From: Morella rubra
Taxonomy: Eukaryota > Streptophyta > Magnoliopsida > Fagales > Myricaceae
DNA: 64,000 nt
Direction: 5' to 3'
NCBI GenBank assembly: GCA_003952965.2
Contig: CM025851.1
Coordinates: 35,848,158-35,912,157, forward strand
The notes under the pieces are model-generated. The model saw only the letters and a list, made by a program, of their open reading frames with translations. It made no database searches and was not told the DNA's origin. Both the position numbers and the translations under genes were made by a program. Numbering within the stretch: the stretch's first letter is position 1; each line of letters opens with the position of its first letter. Positions 48,311 to 59,013 of this stretch are shown one piece after another.

Positions 48311-50980
48311 CGCCACCAATCTAAAACAACACAAGAATTAAGTAACTTATAAACACCAATCATTGGAACTTGACTTTGTGCCCAGCTGATAGGTCCTATC
48401 CCATTCAAGATTGTGCATTCGGAGTTGAACGTCAGTTCGACTTGTGTCCATCCATACCTGAAAAAAATTTGGCAGCATCTCCCACAGTCCCAAAGTACAC
48501 GCACTAGCGTTGGAGGCAACGTCATCAATGATAGTTGTATGACATCATACACCAATGCTAGTAGTATACCAGAAGACAAAAGGTAGATGATACCGACTTC
48601 CTCCAAGACTGGACAGGACACAAGTACCAAACTTGTCCAACCACGAATACACAATCTCAAACTATCCATATTTTGGACAATTCAAGGATTATTACGCGAT
48701 AAACGCATATTTATCGCATCTTAACCCTTGAACAGGTCTAAGGGTACACACATTATATCCTTAAAAATAAACCCAAACATAATAAGTCAAAAATACTCCA
48801 ATATTTGTCCTATGTGCTTCTCAAACTCCATAATTTATTTCAAGAACTCAAATACTACATATGCATCAATAATAATAAAAACACTCCTATAATCATCCTC
48901 CAGTCTTCTCAAACTTCATTATTCATATCCAGAACTCAATTAATTCAATAATCAAACATGTAAATAGTATAAATGCTACACATGATCAATAATTTGCAAT
49001 CTGCCTTAAACACCGATCGATCGGTAATCTTGGTGATCGGTCATTATGCAAGGATGATCGATCGTCTAAAATAGAGACGATCGATCGTTTACATTTCATC
49101 TAACAGACAATCGATCGGCTGAAATGGCAATCGATCGTTTATAACCCAAATAGACAAATAACTTACTAAGCCTCTCCACACACTTAAATCTACGCCCAAA
49201 ACACTTCTAAATTATCCTCATGCAATACCCATTCCAATGTACATATTAAAAACACTCTAATAAGCTCTAATCATCACAAATCATATCCACAATTCCACAA
49301 ATAGACAAATAAAAAAATCATCAAATAACCAACCAAATCATTCCTAAATCGTAGTGTAGGTTGAGTAAATTACCTCTTGCACAAAATTAACACCAAAACG
49401 AACTCAAATCCACACCAAAATCTTACAAATTTTACCCAAAATTTTCAATATTCACCCGGTTAAAAAACCAATGAATTTGAGCTTGGGCTTACCCTTAAGC
49501 TATTCTAAACACTCTCCCAACCAAAAGGACAGTGTTTGGGCTAAGTTTAAAGAGAAAATAGATCCTTGCCACAATCCTTCGATCTCCTCCTTGCCGTGTG
49601 TGTGTTTTTGCACTTCACCCACAACTTTAGAGCATTTTGGCATTTCAAGCTCGATAAACACCAATCGATCGGTCCTCTAATTGATAGATCACCTTCTTAG
49701 CTTTAAAATTCTCACGTCTTCGACCAATTGATTGTAACAAAAGTACAAATCAATCGGTACGTGAATTTAAAATGACGACGGACGCAAGCCATTGACCGGC
49801 AGTCTAAGACAATTCATTGGTCTAAAACTTTTAAATGCCATAGTCTTGTACCGATCGATCTGTAATTCAGCGATCGATCGATGAACCTAATTATTAAAAA
49901 AAAAAATTAACCTGACAAATGACTTAATTATTAAATTTATTTTACTTATAATGTCATCTTAATACATATTCATACTAGAATTATATCACTAGTTTATGAC
50001 ATCTTAATACATTCTCATACTAACACTTACAAAATGTTTCTATGATGCAACATGTACAACTTATACATGCTTTCCTAAATATTAATGATATGTACTTGAT
50101 ATGTTTTTATGTAATCTAAATACATCCTAACATACTTTGTTAATATATATTTTGTGTTTCCAATTATTTAAACACACATTATTCAATCAACAATGCTTAA
50201 TCATAAAAATTGTCTGCTAATCGATCAACATAATACATCGATCGATCGTCCTTTGCGATTAAACTACGCCGTGCTAGCCGATCGATCGCTTTATGTTAAC
50301 GATCGATCACTTCGTACAACGGAAACAATGACACATAATGCGGATCGATCAGTGTGCCATTTACCGATCGATCAATTAACATAAACCAAAATGACGGTGT
50401 ATGTGACGATTGATTGCGTTATGTTAACGATCGATGTTCCATGTACTAATCGATCGACGTTATGCACCAAGACGACGGCGTGTTGGACGATCGATTGGCA
50501 GTTTTGAACGATCAGTCGATTAGATATATCTAAACGACACCGTGCTTTATCGATCGATCACTTATAATACCGATCAATTGATGCTCCTAAAATTTTATTT
50601 AAAAAAAAACCGAGTTTTTTTTAAATTCTTATATTACTTATTTGATCGATCTCTATAAATTTCCTACGTATATATGTGTGTACTTAAATTTTGTTTAGAT
50701 ACTTATTTTATTTAGCTGTTTAACTTTGCAATTTTTGTTAATTTTGCCAACCAATTGGTCTTTTTGGTCAATTTACGTATTTAAGTGTCGGGAAAAAAAT
50801 TGCAAATAAAAAAACACATAAATTGTAATCAAAGTCAGTGCATATCTATTAATAAACAGATACGTTCCAAATACGTAAATAAAAACCAAAATCAAATAAA
50901 CATATATGTCTCAAACAGATAAATAAAAACAAAAATCCAGATGTATGTCCCAAATAGATAGTAAAAACATCATGAAAACA
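48311..50980. other. Upstream region of TnpD inside the CACTA element
   Basis: Right of the TnpD start there is about 700 bases of AT-rich DNA with no supported gene. GATCGATC clusters follow at 49010-49150, 49640-49890 and 50200-50600. Low-complexity AT stretches separate them. This is probably the 5' non-coding region and promoter of the element. Confidence 0.6.
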
Positions 50981-51424
50981 TCAAGGTCGAGCAGCATTAT
51001 GGAAAGTCTCGACGTCGTCAGAAATATTTTCGGGAATCTTCTGTGGATCTGCCTCTGTCTTGAAATCATTCATAGCCTTCTTGATTTCTTCCAACTATTC
51101 GTTGACGTCCTTCATATGAGCCACGACCATCTTGTTACGCAGCATCGCAATAGTGCACTCCCTTTCAAAGGTAGTCCGGACCTTTTCTTGATCTTCCCAT
51201 AGCCACTGCATGTCCCGCTCCAATTTCTCCACATGCCCTTGAAGAGGCCATAAAGCGGCCTTCACAATCGCCCTGATAGGGCTGTCGAGGTCAGCAAATA
51301 GCTAGGCCACACAGGGAAGAGGCACTGCCAGTGCTCCCGTCTTGAGAGGTGCCTCTGATCTGGTCGATCTAGGGTGTTGATGTGCTGCGGCCGCTGCTAC
51401 TCTACGAGCAAACCGTTGAGTCAT
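50981..51424 (-). pseudogene. Unassigned third reading frame within the CACTA element
   Basis: From the ATG at 51424-51422 one frame of 148 codons runs to a stop at 50981, broken only by two TAG codons (after residues 40 and 109). It opens MTQRFARRVAAAAAHQHPRS. It continues with charged, coiled-coil-like sequence (LQGHVEKLERDMQWLWEDQEKV, written here only in part) and an acidic end (DPQKIPENISDDVETF). The steady amino-acid composition and the absence of frameshifts suggest former coding function. Upstream, 51440-51700 reads as degenerate peptide in shifting frames (QDLWMLILQSRVLGFCILSG). It may be a captured host gene, or the tail of a plant transposon protein with a coiled-coil C-terminus. 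I do not recognise it with confidence. Confidence 0.5.
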
Positions 51425-51756
51425 CTAGACAAGGTGAACTTGTTCAACGCGGATTATGAGGTCAGCGATCAACATCTGAGTAACTGAGTCAAAAACACGC
51501 CGGGAGGCTATGGATCAGATCGAACATGCAGGAAATCTATCTGCGTCCGGGCAAGAATGAGTTCCCATCGACGTTCGGCGTCCAGATAAGATGCAAAATC
51601 CAAGCACCCTGCTCTGCAGAATCAGCATCCACAGGTCCTGCTCTGAGCTCAGAGGGGTACAAGCAGGGGGTGGGCTGTAAGAAATCGCAATGACGTTCAA
51701 CGCTGCACCTCAGGTGCTCAATTTGCCCAAAGAAGAAATCGTTACACAGACCATTA

Positions 51757-52040
51757 ATGCAGAATCCCTATACTCGAAGAGTTGGTAGAGGGAGTGCTCC
51801 TCGTACAATAAGTCGTTAAAATCATAGAGCGTCACACTCTTTGGCCACAAGTGGGTCATCATTGTCAACTAGATGATGGTTAATGCAACTCTTGACATCA
51901 TTGTACAATTAATTAAAGTATTAAAGAAGCTGCAACAACATGGCGATCCATCGTCATCCTAGCGATCGATAATAGCGATCGATCGCCTGATCGATCGACT
52001 AATCATGATCGATTGATCGAAACATCGATATAGCGGGGAT
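51757..52040. repeat. Shorter copy of the internal CACTA duplication
   Basis: Parallels 52320-52740 in order: AATCCCTA-TACTCGAA, GTGCTCCTCGTACAATAAGT, CTCTTTGGCCAC, GGGTCATCATT, AACTCTTGACA, then TTAAAGAAGCTGCAACAACA and GATCGATC motifs. Many short blocks of the longer copy are absent here. Confidence 0.8.
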
Positions 52041-52319
52041 GTTGCAGGATTCTTCATTCGCGGTGATAGAAAGTCTACCATCGTGTTCACACAGGGATAA
52101 GGTGCTCTCAGAGAATGCAATGATCTGGTTGATCTATTTAGCATGGTTAGGCTTCGCGGAACTTATCTACAACCTAGTCGGCAGGCAGGGGAAGATGAAA
52201 CTCAGTCATACTAAGAACGATCATGACTATCGAACAAACTGAAGCCTGCTCTTACAATTGAAATACACAAACGCCGTTAAGGGAGAGTTCGTTGTCGATT
52301 CGTCCATAAGAGCTAAAGG

Positions 52320-52745
52320 AATCCCTAATACTCGAAAGTTGGTAGAGGGTGTGCTCCTCGTACAATAAGTCGTAAAATCAGAGAGCGTCACTGGACACTC
52401 TTTGGCCACCGGCTTCCCCTCAAGTACTCCATCCACCTCTCTAGGGTCATCATTCGATCAATGGCCTCTTGCTCTTGGGACGATGATCCCACATCAGTCC
52501 TCGTTATGCATGCCGCTTAACTCTTGACACTGCAAAATTGTATATAAATATGTGTTAATAAATAATTACAATAACGTAATTAAAGTATTAAAGAAGCTGC
52601 AACAACATGGCGATCCATCGTCATTCCTAGCGATCGATCCCTTAACATAGCGATCGATCGCTTAGATAACTGATCGATCGACTAATCAAAACAGTGCGTT
52701 TGGAAAAATAGCGATTGATCGGAAACATAATAGCGATCGATTGCT
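52320..52745. repeat. Longer copy of the internal CACTA duplication
   Basis: Partner of 51757-52040. Extra blocks include about 12 and 18 bases between CTCTTTGGCCAC and GGGTCATCATT, and short pieces between successive GATCGATC motifs. Offsets between the copies grow from about 560 to 670 bases across the repeat, which shows cumulative length loss in the first copy. Confidence 0.8.
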
Positions 52746-53859
52746 ATATACCGATTGATCGGTCAAATTGACCGATCAATAACTACATGTAAAACGATGT
52801 GTTTCAGTATACAAAAAATCAATTGTCTACGCAACAAAACGCATAGTATTACCCAACGATTAATTGTCACCAAGGCAATCGATCGTTACTTAGCGGAAAT
52901 GCTGCGTTTCATAGTAAGCTGACCGATTGATCGCTATGGTATAAGTGATCAATCGATCACAACTTCTAAAACACATAGTATCATGGACCGATTGCTCGGT
53001 ACAAAATGTGATCAATCGGTCCCAAATTGAAACGCACAATTTTCGGGACTGATCAATCGCTCAATAAAGTATCAATTAGTTCCTAATAAAACAAACCGAT
53101 TGATCGACTAATTTAGCCAATCAATCGTTTGACTTAGCATTTACCTAAAGATCGATCGCCCCTAACAGGCGATCAATCGATACGGGGATGAAAACGCACA
53201 GATACTATAAAACCCTAAAACGCGCCTAAAATCATCCCAAATTGATCCCTAAGCAATCATAAACTCCTAAAATATACATTAACACTAAAATAAATATATT
53301 TTACGGACCTAAATGGATTATATAGCAAATTAAAAAAGTAAACTAAAAACTCATTTAAAACCGCTTAATATATCTTAAAAAACAACATAAGTGCGTACCT
53401 TTGATGTAGATGACAACGGGAGATGATTCCATGCACTTTGGAGGACAATGCAAAACGAAATGGCTCCTTGAAATTTGAAGGGATTCGAGAGATTTTGTGG
53501 AGAGATAACCGGTAAAAATGACTTTGGCGTTTCATATAATCCTTCGCGCCGAACGATCAATAGTGATGTGTCGATCGATCGCTTGTTTTTTTAACACATG
53601 GCGTTCGGCCATTCATAACACGTGTCCAACACGTGTCACACTACCATTCGTTGCAATAGAGATCTATCGATAAACCATGCCGATCGATCGACGCTTCATT
53701 CAATTGAAGGTTACGCTTACCGATCGATCGATGCTTTGCATTTTCAGTTTGTTACGCTAACCGATCGATCGGTTGTGTGAAACGCTCGATTGCATGTCAA
53801 AGCCACTTGTTGATTGGTAACCAATCAATCAGTTTGTAACCACCAATTCATCGGTTGTG

Positions 53860-54133
53860 GGTGACGACATAATTTCGTCACAAAAGGTGCAATCGATCGT
53901 CAAGTAACCGATCGATCGTCGTGTGATGAAAATTTTCGTCCTCAAAAAATTAACTTTTGGTGATGAAAATTTTATTTTGTCGCACATAAGACCTTTAGTG
54001 ACGAAATTTTTTTGTCACGAAAAACCCTTTTTTAGTGACGAAAATAGCATTTCGTCACTAAAAATTGACTTTTAGTGACAAAATTCATTTTGTCACCGAC
54101 AATTTCGTCGCTAAACTCAATTTTCTAGTAGTG
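53860..54133. repeat. Right terminus and subterminal inverted repeats of the CACTA element
   Basis: TTTTAGTGACGAAA and its complement alternate from about 53930 to 54115. The terminus TTTTCTAGTAGTG ends at 54133. It mirrors the left end. Confidence 0.9.
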
Positions 54134-54927
54134 TTGCATACAATAAAATTCCTTCCTCATAATTTTTGAATTTTAAATAATTTTGAGTTCAATCAGTTAC
54201 TGTCAAAGACTAGATTCTCCGAAAAAAGAAAAAACAAAGCAGGCTGAAAATAGAGTGAAATTCTGATACTAATTTATATGATGGCTACCGTGAAGCTAAG
54301 ATAGTCATGATCTTTTAGTCTAATTCTTCAAAATCAAAACAATGCAATTAATATTTCGATCAAGATTATTTTTAATTTGTTATTCGAATTGTAGCCTGTA
54401 ATTTTGAGAGAGATAGATATAATAGGTAGACCCCAATATAGTTTCATACTGCTAGAAACTTTACATGACCAACATTAATCAACCATAAATTAAGGATTCT
54501 ATAATTAATCAAAATACTAATCTGATAGTGCTAATCTCTTCTCAATTTAGTAAATAACAGCCACCAAATGGTCCACTAATCATGGGTTACCAAAGTGAAA
54601 AATATAATAACCTCAGAAAATAATGTAAAGTACAATCAAGTAGTTTTCAGCCCAACTACGGTGCGGAATTTTAGAGACGAAAACTACAACCTCCAGACTT
54701 AATTAATGGACCACCTCATACTTAATTGACTATGATAGGCTGGCCTAGTGGTATATTCCATCTTACGTACATTTCCAGATAAGTTATGAAAAAACTTTAG
54801 TAACGTGAATTGACAGAAATGCTCCTTTGAAATAAATTTTAAAAAATTAAAAATAAATAAATTAATATAATAGAGTTTCAATGTTTTTATTTAAAAAATA
54901 TTATTTTATATTTATATAATAAATTTT
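54134..54927. other. AT-rich DNA between the two large transposons
   Basis: No gene or clear repeat is visible apart from AT-rich runs near 54840-54920. The last eight bases before 54928 are the left target-site duplication of the next element. Confidence 0.5.
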
Positions 54928-56447
54928 TGACTTAATTGCACCAAGGCCCCCTAAGGTAACACATTGATACAATTAAGTCCCTGAGGTAACATTTTTAACA
55001 ATTAGTCTCCTGAGGTCGAATTTTAAGAAAAATAAACCCCTCCATCTATTTGCCGTCAAATCCTTTAACGGTCATCGCTGATGTGGCTTTAAAATCTACG
55101 TCATAACCACTTAAAAAGTGCCATGTCAGATTTTTTTTTTTTTGCAAACAAAAAACTCACTACATGAGGACGACGTTATGTCTGAGTGAGGAGAACACTT
55201 AGACAATTTCACGATCTCTTGGTTCTCGAAGAACACTTAGACATTTTCCCCATCTCTTTGCATCTTCTAAGGAAATTTCACAAACCCTAGATAAATCTCT
55301 TCGACGAATACGGTCTGATTCTCCCACCAACCTTAATGCAGGAGGACGAGCTCGAATGTGAATCGATTATTGGACGAATTTTGCTTCTGGATATTGTGTA
55401 GTTTTTGGGTTTCAATGGAGGAGGCTTAGGCGAAGTGTGCGGACATCCACTCTTTGATTGGTTTTTAATGTTTCCATTATGTAATGACAACTGTTGTTGT
55501 GAACTTCAGACAAATGTGTTTATATCTTCTCTTTTCCTACTTGTCATTTAACCAGATATTGAGACAAATGAGTGCACTGAAAACAATGGTGGCTGCTTGC
55601 AGGACTTAAAAATTTAATATAACTGCTTGCAAGGTATAAAGACAAAATTCCAAAATACTATTTCAAACTGATGCACCTTATGAAAATTTCTCTCCATGAA
55701 TAATTGATACTAATCTCTCTGTTAATTAGCTATTCTCTAGCAATAAAAGTCTGGAATTTGGACAGGACACTTTTAGAGCTCAACCCTTTGTGAGTGCCCT
55801 ATTATAAAAGGTGTCAATAAATAGCAGAATTGCAATTTATAGGAAGGGTTTGTGAGTTGTTGTTCTTGGAGAATGTTCAATAACTAATCTTGCGCATTTG
55901 CTGTCATTTATTCAATAACTTAGCTGCTTCTATATTCTTTTTGTAAAGGATGGTGTACCTATATATACCTCATCGGGGATCAATAAGCTCCGCCGAAAGA
56001 AGATACATTGGGAGAGGATCCAGACTACTTCTCAGCTATTGTGATTAGGAATTTTGCGAGGAAACATTCGGGATCGCAGTCGACGTACTGTTTTGCGGGT
56101 AGGCATGCACATGGAGTTAAGAGAACAAGAGCAACTCAGTGATTTTGTGGAGCTGTAATTGTTTGTAAAGATCAGCAAGATCCATGTCTTTTGCGTTGTA
56201 TATGTTTTGGATGGAAGTGATGTTCATTTTGTTGGATATGGGATGAACAAACTAAACAATTGTAGCTGATTTTGTGATGATCAGCTTGTAAACAGCTTGT
56301 GATTATTTTGTGATGTTTAGTTTGTAAGCAGCTTATATTTTGATGCTTATATTCAGTTTGTAAGCAGCTGAGTTTGTTGGAGAATAGCATTCTTTGTAAT
56401 GCATGGAGTAGGTTGGAGTTTGTAATGCATTGGAGTTGTTTTGTGTT

Positions 56448-56606
56448 GCAGATAGTTTTTTATTGTGAGATTTGTAATGCACCTTAGCTGTTGCAGATGA
56501 CAGTTTTTTTTCGTGAGACTGCAATGCACCTTATCTGTTGCAGATGGCAGATTTTTTTTTCGTGAGATTTGTAATGCACCTTAGCTGTTGCAGATGTGAT
56601 TTTCTA
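56448..56606. repeat. Three-unit tandem repeat of about 47 bp
   Basis: Units begin GCAGAT at 56448, 56493, 56540 and partly 56590. Each carries a T tract, GTGAGA, then GCAATGCACCTTAGCTGTT or a close variant. Unit length grows by 2-3 bases through the T tract. Confidence 0.85.
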
Positions 56607-57904
56607 TCAATTCGTTTGTAAACATTGAAAATGGAATTGTAGTGTATTTTATAAGGAATTGTGAAGCAAAGTTAAGTAAACCAAAGTTAAGTAGAGCAAA
56701 TATAGAAGGAGCATTACACCAAATACAAAAGGATCATTAAGTGCAATTTACAAAAGGAGCATTACCCCAAAGTTCAATACAAAAGGAGCAACATAGTTCT
56801 TAAACAGACCCAATGTAAGTTGCAAAGTTCAAAACAACACTACAACAAACGTTGGATACATACTATATTTGACATCCTTAAACTAAGTACACCAAATACA
56901 AATAATCAATCGATGTTGTTTCGCCTTCTACTTCCGAGCTTCCTCTTCCATCGTCTTCATTTTTGTGATCATCGAAGGTAGGATCTTTTCGCCGCACTGA
57001 GAAGTTGGAGGGTCAACCCATTGGAAAAAATTTCAACAACGCTGGGTCTATCAAAACACAGATGCATTATTAACAAACTTCTATCTCATAAAAAGAAAAG
57101 GGGAGAAAAAATCAGAGGGCTGCATAAAAACCAGATACTGAATTGCAGAAACATGAGCTAAAAAACTTGGCACTTCAAAATAAACAAATATTGCAAAAAC
57201 TGCCTGAATTAAAAACATCGTAGGAGTGTATCCTTTTGGAGTCAAGCAAAAACCAAAGATAATGCCAGACGTAGTTCTGCTGCTACTTTTTAATATTTAC
57301 AACCTGAGCATTGTCCAATCTTGTAAGCATGTTTTATATAGGGGCACCACATCTCAAGTTGAATTTGATTTCCAGAATATATAGATGCACTGGATCTTTT
57401 ATCATTAAGGATTGAACCTTTTATGAGACCATCTACTGCTGAAGTGTGTTCACAGTTATATTAGATGTAGCTAATCTCAGTTTTTGTACTCATGCTACTA
57501 AATGCAATGCAATTTGACAGTTCATGGCAGTATTTTGTTTTTTAGTTCTCATTGGTTTCTTTCTAGACGTCACAATGGATATGTGGATCTAAAATTGTGA
57601 GAAGTTAAGCCACAAAATGTATCATAAACTTGAATGTGCACAGAAGTTAAAAGTACAGAAGATTAGTTCTGTTATCCACAGAAAACAAATAATGAATCAA
57701 AGAGTAAGCAAGCATAGTCTGTAATAATTTTGTATATAAGCAACAGCTGAATCAGTATGTATCTACTAGAAATTGTCAAAAGTCTCCTAGAACTTTAGAA
57801 ACCAAAATAAAGCCGGCATCATCACCTTACCATCAAAATATATGGTTAAACATATTCCTCCAACAAATTAAAAACAATATGAACTGGGTAAAATAGGAGT
57901 CTGT

Positions 57905-58105
57905 TTAGACATATTCCTCACAAATTTTTTGGAGGACCTCTTCCCACTCGCCATCATCGCATGATGGCCACTCATCAATTTCAATCAGAGAACTTTTACC
58001 AACTGGAGGACAATCTTTAAACTCAGATAAGTCTTTATCTGCAGAATCGCCATCAAGAACTCTGTGTGGCTCAAATCTTGATGGATTTTCTACTATCTTC
58101 GCTTG
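57905..58105 (-). pseudogene. Acidic coding-like fragment inside the TIR element
   Basis: An open stretch of 66 codons ends at 57905 and reads QAKIVENPSRFEPHRVLDGD, then SADKDLSEFKDCPPVG, IDEWPSCDDGEWEEVLQKIC and a stop. It has no obvious start codon and could be the last exon of a captured gene or of a lost element protein. The acidic, tryptophan- and cysteine-containing sequence does not look random. I do not recognise the family. Confidence 0.4.
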
Positions 58106-58480
58106 CAGATGAGTTTGGGGAAGAATGAGTTTAGAGAAGATTAATGGAGATCTGATCGTCCTATGGAGAAGAAGGGTGAGGGCACCGAACGACGTCGCTT
58201 TACTAAGTCATTGTTTTGTTTGAACACAGGGTGAGCCAGCTGCCATGTGGTGCACGCATGGATGGGGGATTTAAACGGGATAGATGTCATTTGCTGGTTG
58301 TCTCTTATGTGAATTTTAAAAGCACGTCAATGATGAACATTAACGGATATTACGGCAAATGGACGAAAAGGTTTATTTTTTCTTAAAATTCGATTTTAGG
58401 GGCCTAATTGTTGAAAACGTTACTTCGGAAGTTTATTTACAATCTTTGAATACCACAAGGGCCCCTGGTAAAACTAAACC

Positions 58481-59013
58481 TAAATTTTGTAATATTTTTA
58501 GTAATTTTTTCATTGACATATTGTTTATTTTGTATGCAATTTAACGACCAAATCAAACATAGATGAGTATTGATCTTGTCTGAAAAATATAAAAATAAAA
58601 TAAAATATTTTGAAACTTGAGATAGCGTGATTAATTTTTACTCGTAATCAAAGAGCCTACTATAATAGTACCTCTATAAATTAAATTCAATGGAATATTT
58701 TACCGGACATTAATATTAATTGAGAGAACCCCGAGTCATCCTCATCAGGATTGGGTCAACATCTAGACAATTTTGACGGGCTTATTTTACTACTGGAAGC
58801 TATAATTATTTAGAGAACAAGCGCACCCACAACATTAACATAAGAAATCTGGACAAGAGATTATACAAACAATAAAATAATGTTTTCTAATTCCATCTGG
58901 ACTAATAGAACATATTTATCCCCAGTCCCCCAGTTATAAATATAGGGCACTACTTAAGCTCTACAACCCACATCAGAATTCAAGCCCACTTACTAAAACT
59001 AGCCCTGACCAGA
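58481..59013 (+). promoter_or_regulatory. Upstream region of the EP1-like pseudogene
   Basis: A well-placed TATAAATA box lies at 58935-58942, about 72 bases before the ATG at 59014, followed by a short leader. At 58530-58630 a stretch with CCAAATCAAAC and AAATAAAATATTTTGAAACTTGAG resembles the element at 39190-39705. Confidence 0.55.

Larger units (their letters stand above)
49010..53930. repeat. Right GATCGATC arrays of the CACTA element
   Basis: CGATCGATCG-type palindromes recur in clusters at about 49010-49150, 49640-49890, 50200-50600, 51950-52040, 52610-53180 and 53555-53930. AT-rich DNA and one reading frame separate them. The motif and its variants (CCGATCGATCGG, GCGATCGATCGC, CCGATTGATCGG) match the left array. 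Confidence 0.85.
41578..54133 (-). mobile_element. CACTA (En/Spm) DNA transposon, 12.6 kb
   Basis: The element starts CACTACAAAAAAAATAG at 41578 and ends TTTTCTAGTAGTG at 54133, the inverse of CACTACTAGAAAA. The flanking triplets are TTA and TTG, an imperfect 3-bp duplication. Inside each end are clusters of TTTTAGTGACGAAA in both orientations, the usual subterminal motif of plant CACTA elements. Dense CGATCGATCG arrays occupy about 41800-42730 and 49010-53930. Both genes, TnpA-like and TnpD-like, run on the minus strand, so the 5' end of the element is on the right. All coding parts carry stops and frameshifts, so this copy is not autonomous. Confidence 0.93.
54928..58480. mobile_element. 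3.55-kb non-autonomous TIR transposon (hAT or MULE type)
   Basis: The left end TGACTTAATTGCACCAAGG and the reverse complement of the right end, GGTTTAGTTTTACCAGGGG, open inverted repeats about 170 bases long. These continue with AACAATTAG, TCGAATTTTAAGAAAAA and ATTTGCCGT. TAAATTTT flanks both sides (54920-54927 and 58481-58488), an 8-bp target-site duplication. No transposase frame is visible. The interior holds a short tandem repeat (56448-56606) and a coding-like fragment (57905-58105). The 8-bp duplication favours hAT; the long inverted repeats favour MULE. The class is left open. Confidence 0.75.

Noticed and set aside
48247..48669. 140-residue minus-strand frame upstream of TnpD
   Set aside because: It overlaps the TnpD start in another frame, while MDKSWVYEKN at 48310 gives the family opening.
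50945..51202. Plus-strand 85-codon frame inside the CACTA element
   Set aside because: It lies opposite the more coherent minus-strand frame 50981-51424 and has no features of its own.
41839..53930. CRISPR-like array suggested by regularly repeated GATCGATC motifs
   Set aside because: Repeats are short, variable and irregularly spaced inside a plant CACTA transposon; there are no cas genes and the DNA is eukaryotic.
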